Below, one piece after another: positions 9,609 through 19,480 of a DNA stretch of 64,000 nucleotides (position 1 is the first letter of the stretch; the number at the start of each line of letters is the position of its first letter). The position numbers were made by a program, and so were the translations under genes. The notes beneath the pieces were generated by a model, which saw only the letters and a list, made by a program, of their open reading frames with translations, was not told where the DNA came from and made no database searches. Source of the DNA: Flavobacteriales bacterium (GTDB lineage: Bacteria > Bacteroidota > Bacteroidia > Flavobacteriales_G > Salibacteraceae); assembly GCA_013204105.1 (NCBI GenBank), contig JABMOM010000009.1:1-64000 (forward strand), in the 5' to 3' direction.

Positions 9609-10773
9609 GTGCGAGGGGTCTGTTCATTGGACGTGAGGAAGTGCTTTCGGCTCCTGCGCTTACACTCAGAATGATTCCGACGGCAAAGCAGGTGAACCAA
9701 ATCGATGTGCCACCCATGGATACCATGGGAAGTGGTTGCCCCGTGACAGGGACTAAGTTGACGGCCACAGCCATATTGACCATGGCTTGAAATACCAAAC
9801 TAAAGCCGATGCCAACGGCGAGTAGACTTCCAAACGTTCTTGGGCAGTTGAGGCCGATCTTAATCGACCTAAACAAAAGCATCAAGTAGAGCATCAGTGT
9901 CACAAAGCCCCCAATCAGACCATATTCTTCCAATACGATGGAATAGATGAAGTCAGAGTAGGGATGTGGCAAGAAGTTTCGCTGCGTGCTTTTTCCCGGC
10001 ATCTTGCCCATAACGCCGCCAGTAGCGATGGCAATCTTCGATTGATCGCTTTGGTAGCTCTGATTCAGGTCAGCGCCGTCAGGGCTCACAAAAGTTTCTA
10101 CGCGACTCACCCAGGTATCCAATCGTCCAAAGGTGCCTGGCATGGCCTTACCCGTCATATAAACCAAGCTCAGGGCGAAGGCACCCGTCAACACCAATAA
10201 GCCAATGTGCTTCAGTTTCACCCTGCCAATAAACATCAATACGAGACAGTTGACAAAGAGCAAAGCCGCTGTGCTTAGGTCGGCAGGCAGTATCAATCCA
10301 CACACTATAAATATGGGCACCAGCAGTGGTAGAAAGCCCCTTTTGAAATCGTGGATTTCGTCTTGACGAATGGCGAGAAAACGCGCTACAAACATGATGA
10401 GCGCCACCTTCGCAAGGTCAGAAGTTTGGAAGGTCTGATTGATGACAGGAATAGTAAGCCAGCGATTAGCGCTGTTCAAACTCGTCCCCATCAGCAGCGT
10501 GATGAGTAGCAATGGAATGCTCACGTATAAGGCGAGCTGAGCGATCTTAGAATAATACGTGTACTTGATCTTGTGTGCTAGGTACATTAACCCCAACCCG
10601 CACACCAAGATAAACCCGTGACGAAAAAGATAATAGAACGTATTACCATCATGGTGCCGGTATGCCAGCGTCACGATGCTGCTGTATACCAGCAACAAGC
10701 TGAATACCGACAGCAGCAGCATGATGAGCCAAATGGCCCGATCACCCTTGATGTATTTAAGGATAGCTTCCAC
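9598..10773 (-). CDS. ftsW: Lipid II polymerase / division protein FtsW (SEDS family)
   Basis: Multi-span SEDS glycosyltransferase that polymerises lipid II at the septum together with its cognate PBP. About ten hydrophobic segments are visible from residue 15 on, and the family segment GQPLPMVSMGGTSI is near the C-terminus. The protein is 391 residues, a normal length. Its partner is the PASTA-type PBP encoded at 15373-17496. It follows the orphan MurD C-domain gene by only 5 bases. Confidence 0.97.
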   Translation of the reverse strand: MEAILKYIKGDRAIWLIMLLLSVFSLLLVYSSIVTLAYRHHDGNTFYYLFRHGFILVCGLGLMYLAHKIKYTYYSKIAQLALYVSIPLLLITLLMGTSLNSANRWLTIPVINQTFQTSDLAKVALIMFVARFLAIRQDEIHDFKRGFLPLLVPIFIVCGLILPADLSTAALLFVNCLVLMFIGRVKLKHIGLLVLTGAFALSLVYMTGKAMPGTFGRLDTWVSRVETFVSPDGADLNQSYQSDQSKIAIATGGVMGKMPGKSTQRNFLPHPYSDFIYSIVLEEYGLIGGFVTLMLYLMLLFRSIKIGLNCPRTFGSLLAVGIGFSLVFQAMVNMAVAVNLVPVTGQPLPMVSMGGTSIWFTCFAVGIILSVSAGAESTSSRPMNRPLAHAV

Positions 10774-10778
10774 GTTTT

Positions 10779-11294
10779 TTACTTCAAATGCAACTCTCTA
10801 ACGCCCTTTCGAAACCGCTGGCCGCGTTCTTTATAATGTGAGTACTGATCAAAATCTGAGAAGGCCGGCGAATAAAGCACCACATCGCCATTGACCGAAA
10901 ACGACTTAGCGAGACGCAATGCATTCTCCAAATGCTCAGCGCGTGCCATCGTCTTTACCCTACCCTTGAACGCCTCCTCAACAGCCTTTTGATTAGGACC
11001 AAGAACAACCAGTGCTTTCACCTTTGTTGTGTCAATCTCCTTGAAGAGGGAGAAATCCTCTTCGTACGTGCAGGAGCTAACAATCCATATCACTGGCTTT
11101 TCCATGCAATCCACAGAATACCATGAAGAATTGATGTCCGCTGCCTTTGCATCGTTGACGTACTCCACCTCTTCGAACGTATCGACATATTCCAGTCGAT
11201 GTTCGATATCATTCAACCTTCGGATGTTTTCCTTTCGCGCACGGATGAGCTTTTGATCGAGCGCTTTTTCGATATTGCTTGTCTGCGTCTTCAT
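10779..11294 (-). CDS. Stand-alone paralogue of the MurD C-terminal ligase domain
   Basis: A 171-residue protein that aligns along its whole length after residue 20 with the last ~150 residues of the adjacent MurD. Matching blocks are EHRLEYVD/EHRLELVN, NDAKAADINSSWYS/NDSKATNVNSTWYA, VIWIVSS/VVWIVGG, KVKALVVLG/KVKAIVCLG, NGDVVLYSPAFSDFD/KGDAVLLSPACASFD and ERGQRFRKGVREL/DRGRQFKESVRNL. The GGVDKG segment is changed to SSCTYEE, and there is no ATP-binding central domain, so it cannot be a ligase alone. The SPA serine and SDFD phenylalanine, equivalent to D-Glu-binding positions in MurD, are kept. It lies 21 bases after murD and 5 before ftsW, co-transcribed with both. A regulatory or MurD-partner role is inference only. 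Confidence 0.8.
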   Translation of the reverse strand: MKTQTSNIEKALDQKLIRARKENIRRLNDIEHRLEYVDTFEEVEYVNDAKAADINSSWYSVDCMEKPVIWIVSSCTYEEDFSLFKEIDTTKVKALVVLGPNQKAVEEAFKGRVKTMARAEHLENALRLAKSFSVNGDVVLYSPAFSDFDQYSHYKERGQRFRKGVRELHLK

Positions 11295-11315
11295 GAGAAA
11301 GTCTTAAGGTTATAC

Positions 11316-12668
11316 TTATAGGTTTCTAACGGATTCTTTGAACTGACGTCCTCGATCTTCGTAATCCTCAAAGAGGTCAAAACTTGCGCAAGCAGGGCTG
11401 AGCAATACTGCATCACCTTTCAATCCTGACTTGTAAGCAGCCAATACCGCATCGCGCATATTGTCGGTGTCCACAATGTTTTCTACCAGATCTCCGAAGG
11501 CTTCGTGCAACTTCTTATTGTCCTTTCCGAGGCAAACGATGGCCTTGACCTTTTTTGTCACCATTTCTTTCAGCTGCTCGTAATCGTTGCCTTTATCCAC
11601 TCCGCCAACAATCCAAACAACAGGCGCAGACATACTCTCGAGGGCGTACCAAGTAGAGTTGACGTTTGTTGCTTTAGAATCGTTGATGAAGGAGATGCCA
11701 TAGACCTCGTTTACGAGTTCGAGACGGTGCTCAACGTTTTGAAAATCGGTCAGACACTCACGGATGATGTCCTTCCGTACCTCCATGATTCGGGCTGCAA
11801 TGCCTGAAGCCATCGAATTGTAGAGATTGTGCTTCCCTTGAAGCGCTAATTCCTGTATGGTCATAGTTATTGGGTTAATGTCCCGATTCGCATCGGGGGG
11901 GTTAATGATGATTTGGTTATCGTTAATATGGGCAACTGTGCCCTTGGTCTCGTTGAGTGAAAAAGCCGCCTTACGCGCCTCACTGCTGATGGTTTTCATT
12001 ACTTCAGCGGTCACAGGATCATCCATATTGTAGATGAACCAGTCGTCTGCCTTTTGATTTTGCGTGATCCTCATTTTGGATCTCGCGTACTTCATCAGAT
12101 CGTATTCGTAGCGATCGAGATGGTCTTCGGTGATGTTGAGTAAAATGGCGATATCGCACTTAAACTCGAACATGCCGTCGAGTTGAAAGCTGCTGATTTC
12201 CAGCACCATCCATTCGTAAGGGTCACCTTCCGCCACAACTTTCGCGAAGCTGTCTCCGACATTTCCTGCCATGCCCACGTTTAGGCCTGCACGCTTGAGG
12301 ATATGATGGATTAGCATCGTTGTGGTGGTCTTGCCATTGCTTCCGGTAATTCCGATGCACTTGGCCTTGGTATAGCGACCAGCGAATTCCAATTCGCCAA
12401 TGACTGGAATTCCTTTTTCCACGAGCTTCTTTACAAGCGGCACGTGATCGGGAATTCCCGGACTTTTTACCACCTCATCAGCTTGTAGAACGACCTCTTC
12501 TGAGTGTCCTTCTTCTTCCAACGAGATACCATGATGTGAAAGAACATTCTTGTACTCCTCTTTTACCTTTCCTGCGTCGCTCACCCAGACTTCCCAGCCT
12601 TTTTGTTGGGCCAAGAGTGCTGCGCCCACTCCACTTTCTCCTGCACCAAGGACAACCAGCTTTTTCAC
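11316..12668 (-). CDS. murD: UDP-MurNAc-L-alanine--D-glutamate ligase MurD
   Basis: Cytoplasmic ligase adding D-Glu to UDP-MurNAc-L-Ala. Domains in order: Rossmann-like N-domain (VVLGAGESGVGAALLA, residues 4-19), ATP domain with GSNGKTTTT near residue 109, and C-domain with NDSKATN, GGVDKGNDY and SPACASFD. The 450-residue length is normal. It abuts mraY directly (the mraY stop at 12669 is adjacent to the ATG at 12668) and is followed by its own shortened paralogue. Confidence 0.98.
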   Translation of the reverse strand: MKKLVVLGAGESGVGAALLAQQKGWEVWVSDAGKVKEEYKNVLSHHGISLEEEGHSEEVVLQADEVVKSPGIPDHVPLVKKLVEKGIPVIGELEFAGRYTKAKCIGITGSNGKTTTTMLIHHILKRAGLNVGMAGNVGDSFAKVVAEGDPYEWMVLEISSFQLDGMFEFKCDIAILLNITEDHLDRYEYDLMKYARSKMRITQNQKADDWFIYNMDDPVTAEVMKTISSEARKAAFSLNETKGTVAHINDNQIIINPPDANRDINPITMTIQELALQGKHNLYNSMASGIAARIMEVRKDIIRECLTDFQNVEHRLELVNEVYGISFINDSKATNVNSTWYALESMSAPVVWIVGGVDKGNDYEQLKEMVTKKVKAIVCLGKDNKKLHEAFGDLVENIVDTDNMRDAVLAAYKSGLKGDAVLLSPACASFDLFEDYEDRGRQFKESVRNL

Positions 12669-13916
12669 CTACCGCAGTTTTAGCGTGATGATGCTGATGA
12701 CCGCCAACATGATTCCCACGATCCAAAAGCGCGAAACAATCTTGCTCTCGTGTAATCCTTTCTTTTGATAATGATGATGCAGTGGTGCCATGAGAAATAT
12801 GCGTTTCCCTTCACCGTACTTGTTCTTGGTGTACTTGAAATAGCCCACTTGGAGCATAACCGAGAGATTCTCGACCAAGAAGACACCGCAGAAGATGGGG
12901 ATGAGAAGTTCTTTTTTGATGGCAAGCGCGAATACGGCGATGATGCCGCCAATGGCCAAGCTTCCCGTATCGCCCATGAATACTTGTGCTGGGAATGAAT
13001 TGTACCAGAGGAAGCCAACACAGGCTCCCACGAAGGCTCCCATGAAGATCACGAGCTCTTCCGAATTGGGTATGAACATGATGTTCAGGTAATCCGCGAA
13101 AATCAAATTGGACGAGAGGTAGGCAAATATGGCCAGGGTAAGTCCGATGATGCCAGATGTGCCTCCGGCGAGGCCGTCTAAACCGTCGGTCATGTTAGCC
13201 CCATTCGACACCGCGGTGACAATGATGATCACGGCCAAGATGTAGATGATCCAGGTGTAATCCGCCACCTTCTCCCCCATCCAATCCAAGACCCAGCGAT
13301 AATCGAATTCGTTGTTCTTCACAAAAGGGATCGTCGTCTTGGTCATCCCTGTCTCTTCCCATTGGGGTCGATTTACTTTGCTTCCATCTTCGAGCGTTAC
13401 CTGTTCCGTGATTACACTTCCCTGCTCGTCATATACTTTATGCTTAATCGTAACCTCACCATTGAAGTAAAGAATAGCCCCGGCAATGATTCCGATACCG
13501 ACCTGCCCAACGATCTTGAACCGGCCCGCGAGTCCCGCTTTATCTTTCTTGAAAACTTTGATGTAGTCATCCGCAAACCCGATTGCCCCAAGCCCTACGG
13601 TAGAAATGAGCATCAACCAGATATAGGTATTGTGCAGCTTAGCGAAGAGGAGGGTAGGAATAACGATGGCCGCCAAGATGATTAATCCACCCATTGTCGG
13701 GGTGCCTTGCTTTTGGAGTTGTCCTTCCAGTCCTAGGTCGCGCACCGTCTCTCCCACTTGTAGCTTTCTCAGGTAGTCGATGATTCGCTTTCCAAAGAGC
13801 AAGCTGATGATCAAGGAAGTGATCACAGCCATCGCCGTTCGGAAGGTGATGTATTGGAACACCCCCGCTCCAGCGACGTCCATTTTATCCAGGTATTCGA
13901 ATAGGTAGTAAAACAT
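12669..13916 (-). CDS. mraY: Phospho-MurNAc-pentapeptide transferase MraY
   Basis: Inner-membrane enzyme transferring phospho-MurNAc-pentapeptide to undecaprenyl phosphate to make lipid I. The catalytic aspartates are visible in [11 protein letters not shown] and in [15 protein letters not shown], and the HHHYQKKG motif is near the C-terminus. It is 415 residues against about 360 in E. coli. The extra length is a periplasmic-side insert of about 60 residues (after [20 protein letters not shown]), common in Bacteroidota. It shares one base with the murE stop. Confidence 0.98.
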   Translation of the reverse strand: MFYYLFEYLDKMDVAGAGVFQYITFRTAMAVITSLIISLLFGKRIIDYLRKLQVGETVRDLGLEGQLQKQGTPTMGGLIILAAIVIPTLLFAKLHNTYIWLMLISTVGLGAIGFADDYIKVFKKDKAGLAGRFKIVGQVGIGIIAGAILYFNGEVTIKHKVYDEQGSVITEQVTLEDGSKVNRPQWEETGMTKTTIPFVKNNEFDYRWVLDWMGEKVADYTWIIYILAVIIIVTAVSNGANMTDGLDGLAGGTSGIIGLTLAIFAYLSSNLIFADYLNIMFIPNSEELVIFMGAFVGACVGFLWYNSFPAQVFMGDTGSLAIGGIIAVFALAIKKELLIPIFCGVFLVENLSVMLQVGYFKYTKNKYGEGKRIFLMAPLHHHYQKKGLHESKIVSRFWIVGIMLAVISIITLKLR

Positions 13917-15376
13917 TAGCTGACTAGGTTGAGCATTTCGGTTAGGATCTTCAAATCGTCAAAATCGTGCCGCACACCATTGATTTCTTGGTAGTTCTCG
14001 TGGCCTTTTCCAGCGACGAGTATGATGTCACCCGGCTGAGCGGTTGCGGCAGCTGCCTTAATCGCTTCTCTCCTATCGGTGATGGATAGACTTTTCTTCT
14101 GATGTGCCAATTCCAGCCCTACCTCCATTTCTTTGATAATGCTTGCAGGATCTTCTGTGCGCGGATTATCACTGGTCAGGAAAACGCGATCGCTCATATC
14201 GCCAGCGATTCTCGCCATCTCAGGCCGCTTGGCTTTGTCACGATCTCCGCCACATCCCACTACGGTGATTACCTTCTCGTTTCCACCTCGGATTTCCGCG
14301 ATGGTAGACAGTACATTCTTGAGTGCATCCGGAGTGTGTGCGTAATCAATGATGCCGATCACACCCGTCTCAGAGCGGGTATATTGGAATCGTCCATCTG
14401 GCGGATTCAAATTTGAAAGCATGGTGAGCACTTCCATCTTTTCTTCACCCAACAAGACAGCAACTGCATACGTCGCGAGGAGGTTATAGGCATTGAAACG
14501 CCCTATCAGCTTGCTCCACACTTCTCGATCATCGATGATGAGGTTGAGGCCTTGGAAGTGATTCTCTAGGATCTTTGCTTTGAAGTCTGCATCGGTGCGC
14601 AAGCCAAAGTCGTGCATCTTAGAACGCGTGTTTTGCACCATGATCTCCCCATGGATATCATCACCATTGAAGAGGGAAAAGGCGTCGGCACCGAGGCCAT
14701 CGAAGAATTGCTTCTTCGCCTTGATGTAGTTATCGAAGGTCTTGTGGTAATCGAGGTGGTCATGCGTAATGTTCATGAACACTCCCCCCGCGAAGGTCAA
14801 ACCAGCGATGCGCCGTTGATCCACGGCATGGGAACTCACTTCTATGAAGCAATACTTGCAGCCCTCTTCTACCATTTGAGCTAGAAGTGCATTGAGCTGA
14901 ACGGGATCAGGAGTAGTGTGGGTCGCCTTGATCTCTTTGATACCAATGAGGTTGACCACTGTACTGAGCAGGCCAACTTTGTGACCCATGGCCCGAAACA
15001 ATCGATGCAATAGCGTCACAACCGTCGTCTTGCCGTTGGTGCCGGTCACCCCTATAAGCTTCAATTTCGAAGATGGGTCTTCATAAAAATTAGAAGCCAT
15101 TACCCCGAGTGCCTCTGCAGAATTTTTAACCTTCACGTAGGTCACCCCATCGACCGGCTCTTCGGGCATGTCTTCGCATACGATAATCTTGGAGCCTTGC
15201 GCAACGGCTTTATCGATGAATAAGTGACCATCTGTCTGACTGCCACGTACGGCTACGAATGCACTTAGCTTCTCTGCTTTGCGACTATCAAAGCAGATCT
15301 GCTCCACTGCTAGATGGGTATTTCCAACCACATCCTGGATGCCTGCTCTGTACAATATGTCTTTCAGTAGTTTCAC
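13916..15376 (-). CDS. murE: UDP-MurNAc-tripeptide synthetase MurE (meso-DAP type)
   Basis: Cytoplasmic ligase adding the third stem-peptide residue. The ATP loop is [10 protein letters not shown] near residue 112. The substrate motif [10 protein letters not shown] near residue 406 is the DNPR form that in characterised MurE enzymes selects meso-diaminopimelate over lysine, so the cell wall is predicted to be DAP-type. The protein is 486 residues, as expected. It overlaps the PBP gene by four bases and mraY by one. Confidence 0.97.
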   Translation of the reverse strand: MKLLKDILYRAGIQDVVGNTHLAVEQICFDSRKAEKLSAFVAVRGSQTDGHLFIDKAVAQGSKIIVCEDMPEEPVDGVTYVKVKNSAEALGVMASNFYEDPSSKLKLIGVTGTNGKTTVVTLLHRLFRAMGHKVGLLSTVVNLIGIKEIKATHTTPDPVQLNALLAQMVEEGCKYCFIEVSSHAVDQRRIAGLTFAGGVFMNITHDHLDYHKTFDNYIKAKKQFFDGLGADAFSLFNGDDIHGEIMVQNTRSKMHDFGLRTDADFKAKILENHFQGLNLIIDDREVWSKLIGRFNAYNLLATYAVAVLLGEEKMEVLTMLSNLNPPDGRFQYTRSETGVIGIIDYAHTPDALKNVLSTIAEIRGGNEKVITVVGCGGDRDKAKRPEMARIAGDMSDRVFLTSDNPRTEDPASIIKEMEVGLELAHQKKSLSITDRREAIKAAAATAQPGDIILVAGKGHENYQEINGVRHDFDDLKILTEMLNLVS

Positions 15377-17496
15377 GATAATTCCAATGTGATCTGTTGT
15401 CCTCGCGTTACAGCTTCACCTGGGGCTACCGACTGCTTCTTGATCATCCCCCTGCCACGCAATTGAACCTTGAGTCCAGCATTTTCAAGCAGGTAGACAG
15501 CGTCCTGTGCTGACATTCCCAGGACGTTGGGGACTATGTTATTTACTATGCTCCTTCGGCCCATCTGCACTTTGTCTTGACCGGTTTGGGTCACGACCCA
15601 CAGGTTATCGAGGTTGTCCGATTCTACCTTCACATCAATCCCTGCAAATACTTTCTGGAGGTCGCGCTGATTGCCACTTTTCGAAACAGGAATCTTCGTC
15701 GTAGATGTGATCGCTTCGGTGGACTTCAGCTCATCGTGGATCTTAATACTGGTTGCATAGATCTTGTCGGCAATCTCTGAGAAGATTGGACCTGCAACGT
15801 GGCTTGCGTAATAAACGCTTCTGTTTGGCGCATTGACCACGACTATGCAGCTGTACTTGGGATCATCCGCTGGGAAGTAACCGGCAAACGAAGCTTGATA
15901 CGTGATCTTGGTTCCGTAACCTGTATAGCCATCACTGGACTGAGCAACCCTAGCCGTACCGGTCTTTCCGGCGATCGAGTAGTTTTTGTTCTTAAGGTTT
16001 TTCGCCGTTCCGTGATCGACCACCGCTTCTAGCAATTGGCGCGCGGCTTTCACCGTCTTATCTGAACACACTTTCTCCTCGATGACGGCAGAGTCAAACT
16101 CTTTGATTGTGGAACTCTTATCGGTGATCTTGCGGACGAACTTCGGCTTCACCATGGTGCCGTCATTGGCGATGGCGTTGTAGAAGGTCAGGATCTGCAT
16201 TGGCGTCATTTTCACTTCGTAGCCGATGCTGGTCCATAAGTATGAGATGAGCGACCAAGATTTGTCGGATGGATCCTTGATCAAGGGGGCGCCTTCTCCT
16301 GCGATCTCCAAGCCAACCATATCACCCAAGCCTAACTTCCGCAAACCCTTGATGAATTTGGCGGGTTCATTTGCGTAGTACTTTTCTATCAAGCGCATCA
16401 CCCCAATGTTTGAGGACAGGGCGAATACGTCTTCTACCGAGATCTTACCGTAGCCGCCTTCTTTGGAATCCCGCATTCTTTCGCCGAAGAACTCAGCCTC
16501 TCCATTGCCGGCATCCACGCTGTCATTTAGGTCGATGTAACCATCTTCCAATGCCACTATCAACGATGGTAGTTTGAACGTGGAACCTGGTTCAGCACTT
16601 TCACCGATTGCATAGTTGTAGTATTCATAATAGTCGCCATCGTCGTCCTTACTCAGATTTGCGATTGCCTTGATCTCTCCGGTCTCGACTTCCATTAGGA
16701 TGACACACCCATGATCTGCATCGTGGCGCTTGAGCTGATCCAACAAGGCATTTTCGGCGACGTCTTGAATGTTCAGATTGATGGTGCTATGGACGTCATA
16801 GCCGTCCTGTGGCTCCACTTCATTTTCATCGTTGATGGGCATCCACAACCCACCTGAAATTTTTTGCATGAGTCGTTTTCCGCTTACTCCGCCGAGCTCA
16901 GCTCGGTAGGCGCCTTCTAAGCCCACCGGTGCGACCCCTTCTCGATCGTAGCCTATGGTCCGAGCTGCGAGCATGCGAAAAGGGCGTTCGCGCTTGTTCT
17001 GTTGCAATACGATCAAACCGCCTTTGTACCGTCCTCTTTCGAAGATGGGGAACTCACGCAAGGCCTTCATTTGATGAAACTTCACGTTGCGCTTGATCAA
17101 GTGGTAACGCTCACCATTCTGCCTTGCGGAGACCAATTTTCGCTTCCACTCTAGTGGCGATTGGTTCTTAAATAGATCGGCAAGATCAATGGACAGGGAA
17201 TCGATTTCCCCGTTGAACACCTCATCGGTCAACCCATCTGCGTTAAGATCCATACGCACTTCGTAGATGGGGATGGAGGTGGCCATCATACTACCGTCGT
17301 CGGAATAGATGTTTCCCCGAACAGCCTCAATGTCTCGGTAAACTGTAGTGAGGTTCTCTGCCTTCTCTCTCCAATAGGCCCCCTCCACTACCTGGATATA
17401 AATCGCCTTTCCGAGTATAGCGCAACCCAAGAGAGCGATGGCTAAATAGACCACATAGGATCTGGTCAACATCTCTTTATTTACTGGATTTGCCAT
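15373..17496 (-). CDS. ftsI: Penicillin-binding protein 3-type transpeptidase with C-terminal PASTA domain (FtsI)
   Basis: Septal class B PBP that cross-links peptidoglycan. One N-terminal membrane span (about residues 13-31) is followed by the PBP dimer domain and the transpeptidase domain. The active-site motifs are all present: STFK at 305-308, SSN at 361-363 and KTG at 511-513. Residues about 650-707 form a single PASTA domain (PNVLGMSAQDAVYLLENAG). The 707-residue length matches Bacteroidota FtsI/SpoVD-type proteins and is longer than E. coli FtsI (588, no PASTA). It shares one base with ftsL and overlaps murE by four. Confidence 0.97.
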   Translation of the reverse strand: MANPVNKEMLTRSYVVYLAIALLGCAILGKAIYIQVVEGAYWREKAENLTTVYRDIEAVRGNIYSDDGSMMATSIPIYEVRMDLNADGLTDEVFNGEIDSLSIDLADLFKNQSPLEWKRKLVSARQNGERYHLIKRNVKFHQMKALREFPIFERGRYKGGLIVLQQNKRERPFRMLAARTIGYDREGVAPVGLEGAYRAELGGVSGKRLMQKISGGLWMPINDENEVEPQDGYDVHSTINLNIQDVAENALLDQLKRHDADHGCVILMEVETGEIKAIANLSKDDDGDYYEYYNYAIGESAEPGSTFKLPSLIVALEDGYIDLNDSVDAGNGEAEFFGERMRDSKEGGYGKISVEDVFALSSNIGVMRLIEKYYANEPAKFIKGLRKLGLGDMVGLEIAGEGAPLIKDPSDKSWSLISYLWTSIGYEVKMTPMQILTFYNAIANDGTMVKPKFVRKITDKSSTIKEFDSAVIEEKVCSDKTVKAARQLLEAVVDHGTAKNLKNKNYSIAGKTGTARVAQSSDGYTGYGTKITYQASFAGYFPADDPKYSCIVVVNAPNRSVYYASHVAGPIFSEIADKIYATSIKIHDELKSTEAITSTTKIPVSKSGNQRDLQKVFAGIDVKVESDNLDNLWVVTQTGQDKVQMGRRSIVNNIVPNVLGMSAQDAVYLLENAGLKVQLRGRGMIKKQSVAPGEAVTRGQQITLELS

Positions 17497-17864
17497 CAGT
17501 TGATTTCTTCAAATTCAGATGACTCGAGCACGATTTTCTTGGGTGGATCAAACGACTCGGTCAATCCGAGTTTGCGCTCTTGAATGATTTTATTCAGCTC
17601 AGATTCAATGATGGTATTGTTGAGCTCACTTTTGATGCTGATCTGCTCAGAGCGGAGCTCTTTGATCTCCTGCTGGGTGAGGTTGATCTTACGAACGGAG
17701 GCTTCTGCCAGATAGCCGTTAGCGATGTAGATAATACCGATGAAGGCCATGAAAAGGAGATAAGGAAGGTGTTTCACCACGGCGTCTTGCGTGAGCAGGC
17801 GGCCGGACAGAAGCATTGCAACTGGGTTGCGCTTCGTTTCCTTATTTGCCGCGTTGTCTTCCAT
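17496..17864 (-). CDS. ftsL: FtsL-like division protein
   Basis: A 122-residue bitopic protein: a ~35-residue cytoplasmic N-terminus, one membrane span (LPYLLFMAFIGIIYIANGYL, about 33-52), then a periplasmic coiled coil (INLTQQEIKELRSEQISIKSELNN). This topology and its place between rsmH and the PBP gene match the FtsL-like proteins of Bacteroidota dcw clusters. FtsL joins FtsQ and FtsB and activates FtsW-FtsI. Similarity to E. coli FtsL is structural only, so the symbol is assigned by position and topology. Confidence 0.85.
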   Translation of the reverse strand: MEDNAANKETKRNPVAMLLSGRLLTQDAVVKHLPYLLFMAFIGIIYIANGYLAEASVRKINLTQQEIKELRSEQISIKSELNNTIIESELNKIIQERKLGLTESFDPPKKIVLESSEFEEIN

Positions 17865-18761
17865 TTATCTTTTTACTCCTATTCTCATTTTAGCGCTGCG
17901 CGCTCTTGGGTTTTCTTCAATCTCCTCATCGGAGGGCACAATCACTTTTCCTTCTTGATCCATGGGGCGAAGCACATTTCCGTAGATGTCCTTCTCTTGC
18001 ACATCGTCAAAATTTCCAGAACGCAGGAAGTGCTTTACCAATCGATCTTCTAAGGAGTGGTAGCTCAGCACCACCAATCGACCATTCGTCTTCAGCAGAT
18101 CCGGCACTTGCAGCAGAAATGCCTGCAATACCTCCAGCTCATCATTGACTTCTATCCTTATCGCCTGGAAGATCTTCGGAAGCTCTCCTTTGACTTTTCG
18201 CTCTGGAACAACCGCTTCCACCAACTTTACCAGGTCCTTTGTCGTTTCAATCCTTTTCTCTGCCCGCTCCTTCACGATTTTCCTCACGATTGGTTTAGCA
18301 AATCCTGACTCGCCGTACCGTTTGAAAATTCTGATCAGATCACCTTCCTCATAGTCATTGACCACTTGAATCGCATCCTTCGACTGGGAAGCATTCATGC
18401 GCATATCCAGCTTCGCATCGAACCGAAAGGAAAATCCCCGCGCTGCTTCATCAAACTGAAATCCCGATACTCCGAGATCCGCGATGATTCCATCCACCTT
18501 CTCCACTCCCTTGGCGAGAAGGAATTGCTTGGTAAACCGAAAATTCCCGAAGCACAGATCGAAGCGCTCATCGTCCGGTTGATTTTGGACGGCATCGGCA
18601 TCTTGATCGAAACCAAAGAGTTTCCCCTTTGAATTGAGTTGTTTCAGAATCTCACGGCTATGCCCTCCAGCACCCAAAGTCACATCCACGTAAACCCCGT
18701 CTGGATTCACCTTCAATGCATCTACCCCCTCATGTAAAAGAACTGTCGTGTGATACGTCAT
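17865..18761 (-). CDS. rsmH: 16S rRNA m4C1402 methyltransferase RsmH (MraW)
   Basis: SAM-dependent enzyme that N4-methylates C1402 in the 16S rRNA decoding centre. It begins MTYHTTVLLHEGVDAL, the conserved family start, followed by the SAM loop YVDVTLGAGGHSREIL and the motif GIIADLGVSGFQFD. The C-terminus has the typical LVVLSYHSLEDRLVKHF and ARSAKMR segments. I chose the ATG at 18761, which immediately follows the mraZ stop (18763-18765). An ATG at 18785 would add eight residues not expected in the family. It abuts ftsL with no gap. Confidence 0.96.
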   Translation of the reverse strand: MTYHTTVLLHEGVDALKVNPDGVYVDVTLGAGGHSREILKQLNSKGKLFGFDQDADAVQNQPDDERFDLCFGNFRFTKQFLLAKGVEKVDGIIADLGVSGFQFDEAARGFSFRFDAKLDMRMNASQSKDAIQVVNDYEEGDLIRIFKRYGESGFAKPIVRKIVKERAEKRIETTKDLVKLVEAVVPERKVKGELPKIFQAIRIEVNDELEVLQAFLLQVPDLLKTNGRLVVLSYHSLEDRLVKHFLRSGNFDDVQEKDIYGNVLRPMDQEGKVIVPSDEEIEENPRARSAKMRIGVKR

Positions 18762-18762
18762 A

Positions 18763-19230
18763 TCAATCGATATCAGGACCTTCATCTAAACTGCCCATGA
18801 CCTCTTCAGCCAAGGAGGCAAACGCTTCAGAATCTTGCTCCATAATCGCATCGTACTTCTCTTTCGCCCACAACTCAATTCGATCTGCGTAAGCAAACAA
18901 GACCGCCTCCTTATCGATATCGGCGAACTTCATTAGCGTTTTAGGAACGAGTACTCTTCCATTATTGTCCAACCCAACGGAGGTTGCGCCATTGTGGAAT
19001 TGGCGATAAAACGTGCGGTTTTTAGCCACAAACAGATTGAGTCCGCGCAGTGTCTTGCTGATCTTTTCCCACTCGTTGACCGGGTAAAGGACCAAACACC
19101 CCTCAAAACCTCTATTCATGACGAATTGCTCCTTCGCCGATGGGTCGATCTGCTTACGCAGACCTGCCGGCAAAAGGAACCTTGACTTGCTGTCAAGCTT
19201 GCATTCGTATTCTCCTAATAAGCTAGTCAT
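18763..19230 (-). CDS. mraZ: Transcriptional regulator / nucleoid protein MraZ
   Basis: First gene of the dcw cluster. MraZ (AbrB-like fold) binds tandem boxes in its own promoter and represses dcw transcription. It contains the two SpoVT/AbrB-like halves: the N-terminal LGEYECKLDSKSRFLLPAGLRKQI and the repeat GATSVGLDNNGRVLVPKTLMKFADI near residue 82. The length (155) is typical. Tandem repeats upstream at 19268-19287 are candidate binding sites. Confidence 0.96.
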   Translation of the reverse strand: MTSLLGEYECKLDSKSRFLLPAGLRKQIDPSAKEQFVMNRGFEGCLVLYPVNEWEKISKTLRGLNLFVAKNRTFYRQFHNGATSVGLDNNGRVLVPKTLMKFADIDKEAVLFAYADRIELWAKEKYDAIMEQDSEAFASLAEEVMGSLDEGPDID

Positions 19231-19267
19231 GAAAGAGTTGCGCTAATTGATGGGTAAAAGTAAATCA

Positions 19268-19287
19268 ATTTTACCACATTTTACCAC
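19268..19287 (-). promoter_or_regulatory. Tandem 10-bp repeats upstream of mraZ (candidate MraZ boxes)
   Basis: Two perfect direct copies of GTGGTAAAAT lie on the minus strand, 38 bases upstream of the mraZ ATG. MraZ boxes in other bacteria are TGGG-like repeats with a 10-bp period. The period and position match; the core here is GTGG instead of TGGG, so the assignment is inference. Confidence 0.55.
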
Positions 19288-19369
19288 CAATCGCCATATT
19301 GTTGATAAATCAAACGCAACATCATCAGAGATATTCTAAAATTTGTTGATTTAATAAGGCCTCAATAAA

Positions 19370-19389
19370 GTGGGAAGAAGTGGAAGTGA
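19370..19389 (+). repeat. Second pair of GTGG repeats at 10-bp spacing
   Basis: GTGGGAAGAA and GTGGAAGTGA stand side by side on the plus strand in the mraZ/hydrolase intergenic region. They repeat the GTGG core and 10-bp period of the site at 19268-19287 but on the other strand. They may be an additional MraZ-binding site or chance. The rest of 19231-19480 shows no recognised element. Confidence 0.3.
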
Positions 19390-19480
19390 AGACAACTCCC
19401 TATCTCCGTCTTAAGAGCGCTGTTAACACTTCGCTGTTCACATGCTAAAAAGCAATTGCGGGCTCATTGGTCAAATTCTC

